Of a stretch of DNA of 20,619 nucleotides, positions 14,730-20,619 are shown piece after piece. A model generated the notes under the pieces. The model did no database searches. It saw only the letters and a program-made list of their open reading frames with translations, and was not told where the DNA came from. Positions within the stretch are counted from its first letter, which is position 1; the number at the start of each line of letters is the position of its first letter. Origin of the DNA: DATARH01 sp035935235. GTDB lineage: Bacteria; Pseudomonadota; Alphaproteobacteria; ATCC43930; CGMCC-115725. The stretch lies in assembly GCA_035935235.1 (NCBI GenBank), contig DASYXG010000449.1, forward strand, positions 1 to 20,619. The letters run 5' to 3'. The translations under genes and the position numbers were made by a program.

Positions 14730-15964
14730 GCGGCGACCGGACCGTTTTCGCGTGTTTGGCGCCGCTCGGCGATCAGCGCGATCGCGCGATCGCGGTTCTC
14801 CCAGCACGCCTCGACGTAATAGATCGCGCTCGCCGCGACGAATATGGAAAGCGCGTTATTGTAGGTGATCACCGCGACCTCGAACCGCGCCGTGCCGTCT
14901 TCGCGCTCGCCCAGCCGCAATAATGCGCCGGCGAGATTGTTCTCGATCATGGCCCATTGCATCGGGGCGCGCTCGTATGTGCACTCCTGAAGCGCTTCCT
15001 CGTACGAGTGAATGGCATCTTCCATCCGACCCACCCCAGGGTCGCGCTCGGCGAGCCAGGCGAGGGCGTTGCCGAGATTGCTCTGCGCCATGGCCCAATC
15101 GAGCGGACGCTGCTGGCGGGGAAATTCCTTCAGCACCTCGCGATAGGCGACAATCGCCTCGCGCAGCCGGTCGGGCGCATTCTCGCGCTCGCCGAGGCTC
15201 GACAGCGCATTGCCGAGATTGCACAGCGTGCGCGCCCAATCGAGCGGACTGCGGTCGCGGCGGTATTCGCGCAGCGCCTCGCGATAGGCGGCGATGGCTT
15301 CCTGGAGATGCTGCGGGCCGCTCTCGCGCTCGCCGAGCGAGGCCAGCGCGTTGCCGAGATTTCCTTGCGTCATCGCCCAATCGAGCGGCGCGCGCTGGCG
15401 CGTCCGCACGCGCAACGCCTGGCGGTAAGCGGCGACCGCTTCCTCGAGCCGCGTCGTGCCGGTCTCACGCTCGCCAAGGCTGCGCAACGCGGCGCCGAGA
15501 TTGTGTTGGGTCATCGCCCAATCGAGCGGCACTCGCTCCTGCCGGTATTCGGTGAGGGCCTCGCGATAGGCAAAGACCGCCTCTTCGAGCCGCGCCGTGC
15601 TCACCTCACGCTCGCCGAGGGTGCGCAGCGCCGCGCCGAGATTGTTCTGGGTCATCGCCCATTCGAGCGGCGAGCGCGAGCGGGTGTAGACTTCGAGCGC
15701 TCCGCGATACGCGGTGACCGCTTCCTCGATTCGGCTGCGGTTGCCTTCACGCTCGCCGAGCCGGCGCAGGGCATTGCCAACGTTGTTTTGCAGCATCGCC
15801 CATTCAAGAGGCTTCTGCTCGCGGCTGTAGCGCCGCTGCAGGTTGCGCATCGAGGTGATGGCTTCGTTGAGCCGTGCCGTCGTGATTTGGCGGCCGCCAT
15901 CGCTAGCGGACAGGGTTTCGTCCGCCTGGGTGGTCGGAAAGCGGGCGAGTGCGATGTTGTCCAA
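14726..15964 (-). CDS. TPR-repeat protein with seven 47-residue repeats
   Basis: This protein has 412 residues from TTG 15964. Seven consecutive units of 47 residues begin near residue 53, each of the form (L/M)(E/D/Q)WAM-xQ-NNLG-xAL-xxLGERE-x5-RL-EEA-xxAYREAL-xx-x-R-xR-xP. These are long-helix TPR-type units that form a protein-binding solenoid, and no catalytic domain is visible. The last unit is followed by a 30-residue tail ending GPVAA. No signal peptide or membrane segment is seen. At the DNA level the unit is exactly 141 bases. The start is not secure, as the TTG has no good Shine-Dalgarno and the next in-frame ATG is near 15852. The stop overlaps the kinase stop on the other strand by three bases. 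Its function is unknown; a scaffold role is inference. Confidence 0.85.
   Translation of the reverse strand: MDNIALARFPTTQADETLSASDGGRQITTARLNEAITSMRNLQRRYSREQKPLEWAMLQNNVGNALRRLGEREGNRSRIEEAVTAYRGALEVYTRSRSPLEWAMTQNNLGAALRTLGEREVSTARLEEAVFAYREALTEYRQERVPLDWAMTQHNLGAALRSLGERETGTTRLEEAVAAYRQALRVRTRQRAPLDWAMTQGNLGNALASLGERESGPQHLQEAIAAYREALREYRRDRSPLDWARTLCNLGNALSSLGERENAPDRLREAIVAYREVLKEFPRQQRPLDWAMAQSNLGNALAWLAERDPGVGRMEDAIHSYEEALQECTYERAPMQWAMIENNLAGALLRLGEREDGTARFEVAVITYNNALSIFVAASAIYYVEACWENRDRAIALIAERRQTRENGPVAA
14822..15808 (-). repeat. seven-unit 141-bp tandem coding repeat
   Basis: The word CATCGCCCA(A/T)TC or a close variant recurs every 141 bases, near 15794, 15653, 15512, 15371, 15230, 15089 and 14948. 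It marks the WAM position of each TPR unit. Units are diverged copies and the seventh is the least regular. The fixed length with no insertions points to duplication by unequal exchange. Confidence 0.8.
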
Positions 15965-15980
15965 GATGCCGGGCCGCCCG

Positions 15981-16196
15981 CTAGCCGGCGGCGATTGGCG
16001 ACTGGCCGGCCGCCAAGCAATAATCGAACGTGTCGCCCGCGCGCATGTCGTCGCGGTCGAGCGTGTCTCTAGCGCCTCCGTTCTTGAGAAGAATGGAATA
16101 GCGCCGGAGCGAAAGAAGAGTCGAAAGAAAGCCCGGCCTGTCCAGCGCGGCCCTGACCGCGGGACGTGGCGTTGTCGCGAGCTGTCCTTCGGTCAC
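15981..16196 (-). CDS. hypothetical 71-aa protein upstream of the TPR gene
   Basis: I do not recognise this protein. It runs from GTG 16196 to TAG at 15981-15983, 16 bases before the TPR gene start and in the same direction. GGAG lies 9 bases upstream of the GTG at 16206-16209 on this strand, which supports the start. The sequence has a helical, leader-like first half (RPAVRAALDRPGFLSTLLSLRR) and a second half with TLDRDDMRAGDTFDYCLAAGQ, including one cysteine. There is no membrane segment. It may be co-transcribed with the TPR gene. Codon third positions are mostly G or C, as in neighbouring genes. A peptide precursor, a small adaptor or a spurious frame are all possible. Confidence 0.5.
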   Translation of the reverse strand: MTEGQLATTPRPAVRAALDRPGFLSTLLSLRRYSILLKNGGARDTLDRDDMRAGDTFDYCLAAGQSPIAAG

Positions 16197-16404
16197 GGTC
16201 TTGTTCTCCGGAGCAGATCATGCGGTAGAGCGGGACCTTACCACCAAATCTTGATCCGATACAGTTATGCCGCCATGCGCTATCGACAGACGATGGGAGT
16301 GCCGGCACATCGGCCAGTCTTGGTCGGAAAAACCAATTAAACCTTCATAAACCTGGGCTTAGCATAATCTCGTCGCCCAACGACAATGGCTGCAACAAAT
16401 TCCC
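16197..16404. promoter_or_regulatory. divergent intergenic region, AT-richer
   Basis: This 208-base gap lies between the minus-strand 71-aa ORF and the plus-strand 73-aa ORF. It has an AT-rich part (about 16320-16370) with TTAAACC and CATAAT. No promoter pair with correct spacing could be placed. Confidence 0.35.
16206..16209 (-). promoter_or_regulatory. ribosome binding site for the 71-aa ORF
   Basis: On the minus strand CGGAGA precedes the GTG at 16196 with a 9-base spacing. It is the main support for that start. Confidence 0.45.
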
Positions 16405-16626
16405 ATGAACAAATCTGAAGAATTGACCTCGCCCGTTGACTTCGGCTCCGATGGCGAGCCCGAAATTCGCCTGGCCTGGACATGGTTGCACCGGGCCTAT
16501 TTGAGCGCCTATCGGAACGGCTGCAATTACCAATTCTCGGTTCCCGCTAACGATCAGGATATCGACATCCTCAACCGGGAAATCGTCGTGGCTATGATCG
16601 CTTACGCCAGGGAGCAAAAGCGCTAA
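16405..16626 (+). CDS. hypothetical 73-aa acidic protein
   Basis: I do not recognise this protein. It starts at ATG 16405 and ends TAA. The N-terminus is acidic (SEELTSPVDFGSDGEPE), then comes WTWLHRAYLSAYRNGCNY, then PANDQDIDILNREIVVAMIAYAREQKR, which looks like a mixed helix/sheet fold. No signal peptide is seen and no clear Shine-Dalgarno precedes the ATG. The frame looks more protein-like than the overlapping minus-strand frame (16345-16617). The gene is convergent with the ABC permease, with 22 bases between the stops. Its base composition is less GC-rich than its neighbours. Confidence 0.5.
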   Translation: MNKSEELTSPVDFGSDGEPEIRLAWTWLHRAYLSAYRNGCNYQFSVPANDQDIDILNREIVVAMIAYAREQKR

Positions 16627-16648
16627 ACACCGCCGAGCCCCGAGCGGA

Positions 16649-18175
16649 TCACGCTCGTTTTGGGCTCAGCAGCCACGCGCCGGTCAGAAAAGCGACCGCC
16701 ATGACGGCGGGGATGACCGCGAAGCGGAAATCGCTTGTCGCCAGGGCGCCGGCGCTGGCCCAGGTTATCGAGCACAGCGCCTCGGCGAAGGTGGCGATCC
16801 GCGACGATACGTGACGCCGGCGAAACAGGCTTCGTTTGACCTGCGCGCGGAACCAGAATTGGATCGCGGTCGCCGACGCGCTGGCGATGATGACGCCGAT
16901 TGCGGCGACGACCGCGAGAAGCGGCGCGATGACCGCGAGAAGCACAACGAGCGGGCCGAACACGACCCCGATCCCGGTCGCCACCGCTTGGGCCTTGGCG
17001 CGCCATACGCGATAGGCGGAAACCGGCGCGGAGGCGATCAAGTCGGGCGCATCCTCGCCGGAAATGGCGAGCCAGGCGAGGCCTCCCGCCAATTGGCCGG
17101 CCGCCATGATCGCGACCGGGACGACCAACGCTGCGCTGCTTCCTTGGCTGTAGAAGCTGCGCGACAACAGAAAAAACGGCGGCACTAGGTAGAGCAGCTG
17201 CATCAGGCTTTGCGACATCAGCCAGGGATCGCGCAACAGCAACACCCATTCCTTGCCGCGCAAGGCCTGGCCCGGCGATTTCGGGCGAAAATTTAGGGTG
17301 CGCCGGCTTGCCGAGCGTCGCCCGGCTGAAACATTGCCGGCGGCCACAGCCAGCTCTCCAAAGCGCGGCGCACATACGCGGACTGCGCTGGCGAACATGA
17401 CCGCACCGAGGGCGAAGACGACCGCCAGCGCCGACCAATTGCCCATCATCGCGTCGACGGGCAGCCACCATGAACTGCCGGGCGCAGGAGCAAGACTGAG
17501 CATTCGCTCGGATTGGAAGAGCACGAGGCGAGACATCGTGCCGACGGTCAGGATCGCCACGATCTGCACGCCGATCACAAAGCTTGCGCCGATCACCGCG
17601 GCGACGATCTGCGCGACAAGCCGTGTTCGCTTGGGGCCGATCGCCCGGAACAAGGTGATTGTCAGCATCAGCGAGATCGCCACCGCGGTCATCGCCATCG
17701 CCAACACCACGCCATAGGCGGCGAGCCAGCGCGCGCCGTGCAGCCAGGCCAGAATATTGATCGCCGGCGCCGCCAAGGCCAGCGACATCCCGGCGACGCT
17801 CAGCGCCATCGCGCCGATGCGCACCGCAAACAGCCGCTCCTCCGAGGCCGATGAGGACAGGATCAACTCGAGGTCGCCGCGCGCATAGAAGGCGCGGGTT
17901 ACCGCCTCCATCGCCTGCGACAGCATCAGCGACCAGTACAAAAGCAGGGTCCCACCGAGCGCTACCAGCAGCGGCTTGTCGGGAGGGAAGGCAATGGGCG
18001 CGCGCGCCAGCGTCGAATAGGCGACCATATGCATGAACCCGAAAAACACCAGCAATCCCAAGACCACGGTGAAGCCGCGCCGGCGCCGGCCGCCCGACAG
18101 CAGCCACGCCCAATCCCGCCATAACAGCCGCGTCTCGTGTTGCGCGAACCAGGGGAGCGTTCCGGCCCTGATCAT
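16649..18175 (-). CDS. ABC transporter permease, about 10-12 membrane segments
   Basis: This is a 508-residue membrane protein of the inner membrane. Hydrophobic stretches include VVLGLLVFFGFMHMVAYS (about 30-50), LGGTLLLYWSLMLSQ, SVAGMSLALAAPAINILAW, GVVLAMAMTAVAISLMLT and AAVIGASFVIGVQIVAIL. Others are VFALGAVMFASAV, VVPVAIMAAGQLAGGLAWLA, VVLLAVIAPLLAVVAAIGVI and VIPAVMAVAFLTGAWLL near the C-terminus. A basic loop near residue 300 (RRSASRRTLNF) is probably cytoplasmic. The ATG at 18175 overlaps the ATPase stop as ATGA. The frame is open upstream to 18376 but that part reads as out-of-frame ATPase sequence. A two-half fused permease next to an ATPase suggests an ABC exporter. The substrate is not evident, and the family was not identified further. 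Confidence 0.82.
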   Translation of the reverse strand: MIRAGTLPWFAQHETRLLWRDWAWLLSGGRRRRGFTVVLGLLVFFGFMHMVAYSTLARAPIAFPPDKPLLVALGGTLLLYWSLMLSQAMEAVTRAFYARGDLELILSSSASEERLFAVRIGAMALSVAGMSLALAAPAINILAWLHGARWLAAYGVVLAMAMTAVAISLMLTITLFRAIGPKRTRLVAQIVAAVIGASFVIGVQIVAILTVGTMSRLVLFQSERMLSLAPAPGSSWWLPVDAMMGNWSALAVVFALGAVMFASAVRVCAPRFGELAVAAGNVSAGRRSASRRTLNFRPKSPGQALRGKEWVLLLRDPWLMSQSLMQLLYLVPPFFLLSRSFYSQGSSAALVVPVAIMAAGQLAGGLAWLAISGEDAPDLIASAPVSAYRVWRAKAQAVATGIGVVFGPLVVLLAVIAPLLAVVAAIGVIIASASATAIQFWFRAQVKRSLFRRRHVSSRIATFAEALCSITWASAGALATSDFRFAVIPAVMAVAFLTGAWLLSPKRA

Positions 18176-18942
18176 GCGGCGATGCTGCCCGGAGCGGTGT
18201 CGGCCGATACCAGCGCGAGGAACGTGTCCTCCAGGCTGGCGCCGCCGTCGCCCGCCTGGCGCTGCAGCTCCTGGAGAGTGCCCTCGGCCACCAGCCGGCC
18301 GCTGGACATCACGCCGATGCGGTCGGCCATGCGCTCGGCGACCTCGAGGATGTGGGTCGTCATGATCACCGAGCACCCCTCGGCGACCCGTTCGCGAAGC
18401 ACGTTCTTGACCAGGCGCGCGGAGGCGGCGTCGAGGCCGGTAAACGGCTCGTCGAGGATGATGAGTCGCGGTTCATGCACCAGCGCACCTGCCAAGGCGA
18501 CCTTTTGGCGCATGCCTTTGGAGAGTCCTTCGCAGCGCTGCTCGGCATAAGGTGCCAACCCGAGCCAAGCGACCAGATCGCGGGCTCTTGTCTCGGCGGT
18601 GCTGCTGCTGACGCCCCAGAGACCGGCGACAAAATAGAGATACTCGAGCGGCGTCAACCGGTCGTAGATCATTGGCTCGTCGGAAAGCCAGGCCATGATC
18701 TGCTTGGCGGCGATCGGATCGGCCGACAGGTCGATGCCGAAAACCTTGATCGAACCGCGATCCGGCTTCAGCAGCCCTGTCACCATCCGCAATGTCGTGG
18801 TCTTGCCGGCGCCGTTCGGCCCGAGCAGCGTATAGAATTCGCCGGCGCGCACGGTGAGATCGAGTCCATCGACCGCCGGGCGGTCGAATTGTTTGCTAAG
18901 GCCCCGAATTTCGAGGGCCGGTTGGGACGAATTCTTAACCAT
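18172..18942 (-). CDS. ABC transporter ATP-binding protein (exporter type)
   Basis: This is a 256-residue ATPase subunit from ATG 18942. It has Walker A GPNGAGKTTT, then a Q-loop region near WLSDEPMIYDRLT, the signature LSKGMRQKVALAGAL, Walker B RLIILDEPFTGLD and the H-loop TTHILEVAERMADRI. The C-terminal EGTLQELQRQAG...LEDTFLALV resembles the tail of CcmA/DrrA-like exporters. It would power the permease encoded directly downstream, with which it shares an ATGA overlap. The ATG at 18942 is chosen over TTG 18966 and GTG 18963, although no strong Shine-Dalgarno is seen. An inverted repeat lies directly upstream and may control this two-gene unit. Confidence 0.9.
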   Translation of the reverse strand: MVKNSSQPALEIRGLSKQFDRPAVDGLDLTVRAGEFYTLLGPNGAGKTTTLRMVTGLLKPDRGSIKVFGIDLSADPIAAKQIMAWLSDEPMIYDRLTPLEYLYFVAGLWGVSSSTAETRARDLVAWLGLAPYAEQRCEGLSKGMRQKVALAGALVHEPRLIILDEPFTGLDAASARLVKNVLRERVAEGCSVIMTTHILEVAERMADRIGVMSSGRLVAEGTLQELQRQAGDGGASLEDTFLALVSADTAPGSIAA

Positions 18943-18968
18943 CGCCGCGCATCCGCTCGCCACCAATT

Positions 18969-19000
18969 TGGGTGCAGATTAGGCGGTGAAGGTGCACCCA
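18969..19000. repeat. 8-bp inverted repeat between the Liv genes and the ABC exporter genes
   Basis: TGGGTGCA (18969-18976) and TGCACCCA (18993-19000) are perfect inverted copies with a 16-base spacer. The site sits 3' of livF and 5' of the exporter ATPase on the minus strand. It could be an operator or a weak hairpin; no T-run follows on the transcribed strand. Confidence 0.5.
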
Positions 19001-19027
19001 GGGTTAATTATTCGCTCGCCAGCGTCC

Positions 19028-19744
19028 CTATAGGCGCTCGAGGCTTACCGCGACCCCGATCAACTGGTCGAGCCGCTCCGGCGCGTCGAGCAGCTCGCGG
19101 CTCGGGCCGGAGAAGACGACGCGGCCGCGGTCGAGGACGATGGCCTCCGGCGCGAATTCAAGCGCGATGCGCGCGTGCTGCTCGATCAGCACCATGGCCA
19201 GACCGCCATCGTGCTTTAGCCGTTCGAGGCCGGCGAGCAGGCTGTCGACGATCACCGGCGCGAGCCCTTCCAGCGGCTCGTCCATCAACAGCAGCGACGG
19301 GTTCCCCATCAGCGCCCGCCCGATCGCCAGCATCTGCTGCTCGCCGCCGGAAAGCTGGTTGCCGCTGTGCGACCTCCGCTCCGCCAACGGCGGAAACAGA
19401 TCGTAGACCCGTGCCTGGGTCCAGGCCCCCGGCCGAGCCGCGACCGATAGGTTTTCCGCCACCGTCAGCGAACGAAACACCTCGCGTTCCTGTGGCACGA
19501 AACCGATGCCGAGGCGCGACCTCCGGTACGTCGGCAGCTGGGAGATGTCCCGACCGGCAAAGCGCATCGTCCCGGCGCGCAGCCGCGTATGCCCCATGAT
19601 CGTCGCCAGCAAGCTGGTCTTGCCGACGCCGTTGCGCCCGAGCACTGCGAGCGTGCCCCCTGCCGGCACCGCCAGTGATACCCCCTCGATCACCACGGTC
19701 TCGCCGTAGCCCGCCTCGACGCCCTCCAGCACCAGCTCGCTCAT
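19028..19744 (-). CDS. livF: branched-chain amino acid type ABC transporter ATP-binding protein LivF
   Basis: This 238-residue protein is the second ATPase of a Liv-type importer (HAAT family). It has Walker A GRNGVGKTSLL, the Q-loop FVPQEREVFRSLTVAENL, the signature QLSGGEQQMLAIGRAL, Walker B SLLLMDEPLEGLAP and the H-loop LIEQHARIAL. The short C-terminal IVLDRGRVVFSGPSREL is typical of LivF. The ATG at 19744 overlaps the livG stop by ATGA, so the two are translationally coupled. The frame extends upstream to 20212 but that part is shadow sequence from livG. Natural substrates of such systems include branched-chain amino acids, urea, amides or aromatic acids; the substrate here cannot be told without the binding protein. 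Confidence 0.92.
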   Translation of the reverse strand: MSELVLEGVEAGYGETVVIEGVSLAVPAGGTLAVLGRNGVGKTSLLATIMGHTRLRAGTMRFAGRDISQLPTYRRSRLGIGFVPQEREVFRSLTVAENLSVAARPGAWTQARVYDLFPPLAERRSHSGNQLSGGEQQMLAIGRALMGNPSLLLMDEPLEGLAPVIVDSLLAGLERLKHDGGLAMVLIEQHARIALEFAPEAIVLDRGRVVFSGPSRELLDAPERLDQLIGVAVSLERL

Positions 19745-20496
19745 CGATGGCCGCGCTCGCCGAGATACACGTCGCGGACTCGCGGGTCGGCTGCGATTGC
19801 CTCGGGCGGTCCCTCGACCAGGATGCGCCCCTGCACCAGCACGGTAATCTGCCGCGCCAGACGGAACACCAAATCCATATCGTGCTCGATGATCAGGAGT
19901 GCGATGTCGGGCGCCAGCCGCTCGATCATCGAGATGATGACGCCGCTCTCGCCCGAGGGAATGCCCGCGGCCGGCTCGTCGAGTAGCAGCACTTTGGGCT
20001 GCAGGCCGAGCGCGACCGCGATCTCGACCAGGCGCTGGCGCCCATAGGCGAGCGCATTGACCGGCAGTAGCGCCTGATCGGCAAGTCCGAGGGTTTCCAG
20101 CAGGCCGTATGCCTCGTCGATGATCGCCCGGTAGCAGCCGGACGGCCGCAGCAGATCGCCACCCACACCCTCGCGCTCGGCGATGGCCAGCGTCACGTTT
20201 TCCAGCACGCATAACCGGCGGAACAGCGCGTTGATCTGAAATGTGCGGACGAGGCCGCGTTTGACTCGCGCCGCCTGGCCGAGCGCGGTGATATCGGCAC
20301 CGTCGAGGTGGATGGCGCCGCCGCTCGCGCGCAGCGCCCCGGTGACTAGATTGACGAAACTGGTCTTGCCCGCGCCGTTCGGGCCGATCAGCGCATGGCG
20401 CGCACCCTGTTCGAGGCGGAAGTCGATGTCGCTGGCGACATGGAGCGCGCCAAAGCTTTTTGACAGGCCGCGAGTCTCCAGCGCCGGAGCGGTCAT
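19741..20496 (-). CDS. livG: branched-chain amino acid type ABC transporter ATP-binding protein LivG
   Basis: This 251-residue protein is the first ATPase of the Liv-type importer. It has Walker A GPNGAGKTSF, the Q-loop VRTFQINALFRRL, a signature region reading LAYGRQRLVEIAVAL (usual LSYGQQRRLEIARAL), Walker B VLLLDEPAAGI and the H-loop LIIEHDMDLVF. The ATG at 20496 is chosen because it overlaps the livM stop as ATGA, matching the livG-livF junction. Two in-frame ATGs further upstream (20508 and 20514) would add six residues. It ends DVYLGERGHR. The signature is slightly divergent but the rest is regular, so it is probably functional. Confidence 0.9.
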   Translation of the reverse strand: MTAPALETRGLSKSFGALHVASDIDFRLEQGARHALIGPNGAGKTSFVNLVTGALRASGGAIHLDGADITALGQAARVKRGLVRTFQINALFRRLCVLENVTLAIAEREGVGGDLLRPSGCYRAIIDEAYGLLETLGLADQALLPVNALAYGRQRLVEIAVALGLQPKVLLLDEPAAGIPSGESGVIISMIERLAPDIALLIIEHDMDLVFRLARQITVLVQGRILVEGPPEAIAADPRVRDVYLGERGHR

Positions 20497-20619
20497 TGGC
20501 TCCGCCATCTCCATAGCCGCTCGAATATCCCGAGCACGCCGCCGCGGGCGAACACGACGACCGCGACCATCAACAGCCCGAGCCAGAAATACCAGTACAC
20601 CGGGTCGGCCTTGGAAAAC
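20493..20619 (-). CDS. livM: branched-chain amino acid type ABC transporter permease LivM (C-terminal 41 aa only)
   Basis: The frame enters from the window end and stops at TGA (20495-20493). The 41 visible residues end in a hydrophobic segment (WLGLLMVAVVVFA), then RGGVLGIFERL and a basic tail, as in LivM. The stop overlaps the livG ATG by ATGA. The rest of the permease, and probably livH and a binding protein, lie outside the window. Confidence 0.75.
   Translation of the reverse strand, partial: FSKADPVYWYFWLGLLMVAVVVFARGGVLGIFERLWRWRSQ

Noticed and set aside
14822..15808. CRISPR or satellite array
   Set aside because: The 141-base period is in frame, coding and diverged at synonymous sites, which fits protein repeats and not spaced identical repeats.
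14957..16072. Plus-strand open frame of 371 codons opposite the TPR gene
   Set aside because: The frame is kept open by the 141-base repeat itself. The apparent repeats in it are mirror images of the TPR units.
16345..16617. Minus-strand 90-codon frame over the 73-aa ORF
   Set aside because: It is less protein-like than the plus-strand frame and has no Shine-Dalgarno, but neither call is certain.
16623..18122. Second minus-strand frame of 499 codons overlapping the ABC permease
   Set aside because: It is Arg/Gly-rich and lacks hydrophobic segments, while the chosen frame has about ten membrane segments and an ATGA junction.

Overview
The window is GC-rich, densely packed bacterial DNA, most likely from an alphaproteobacterium (Rhodospirillales-like or a related order). 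This rests on the style of the flagellin, FlgL and FliD proteins, the 47-residue TPR repeats and the Liv-type ABC genes. I see no rRNA, tRNA, insertion sequence, integrase or CRISPR array. No gene-free stretch exceeds about 250 bases.

Region 1 (1-10247, + strand) is a late flagellar cluster. In order it holds the 3' end of flgK, flgL, a 1267-residue multidomain transferase (sulfotransferase-like + GT2 + GT2 + GT4-like), one flagellin gene, fliD, fliS and a flgM-like gene. These products build the hook-filament junction, filament and cap, chaperone flagellin, and hold back sigma-28. The transferase lies between flgL and the flagellin gene, so it is a good candidate for flagellin glycosylation. 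Two perfect hairpins lie between the flagellin gene and fliD, and a near-palindrome lies just before the flagellin ribosome binding site.

Region 2 (10248-14729) begins with an unrecognised small minus-strand ORF convergent with flgM. A regulator follows with two XRE-type HTH domains and a C-terminal domain that looks like a LexA/CI (S24) self-cleaving domain. Next is a membrane-bound, RpfC-like hybrid histidine kinase whose DHp histidine, ATP-binding glycines, receiver acidic pair and HPt histidine all appear to be replaced, so it reads as a pseudo-phosphorelay protein.

Region 3 (14726-16626) holds a protein of seven near-identical 47-residue TPR-type repeats (minus strand) that overlaps the kinase tail-to-tail by its stop codon. 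An unrecognised 71-residue ORF lies upstream of it on the same strand, and a 73-residue ORF lies on the plus strand.

Region 4 (16649-20619, minus strand) holds two ABC systems. One is a two-gene ATPase plus 508-residue permease unit. The other is the livF, livG and livM (partial) part of a branched-chain amino acid type importer. Each neighbouring gene pair within a system overlaps by ATGA, which indicates translational coupling.
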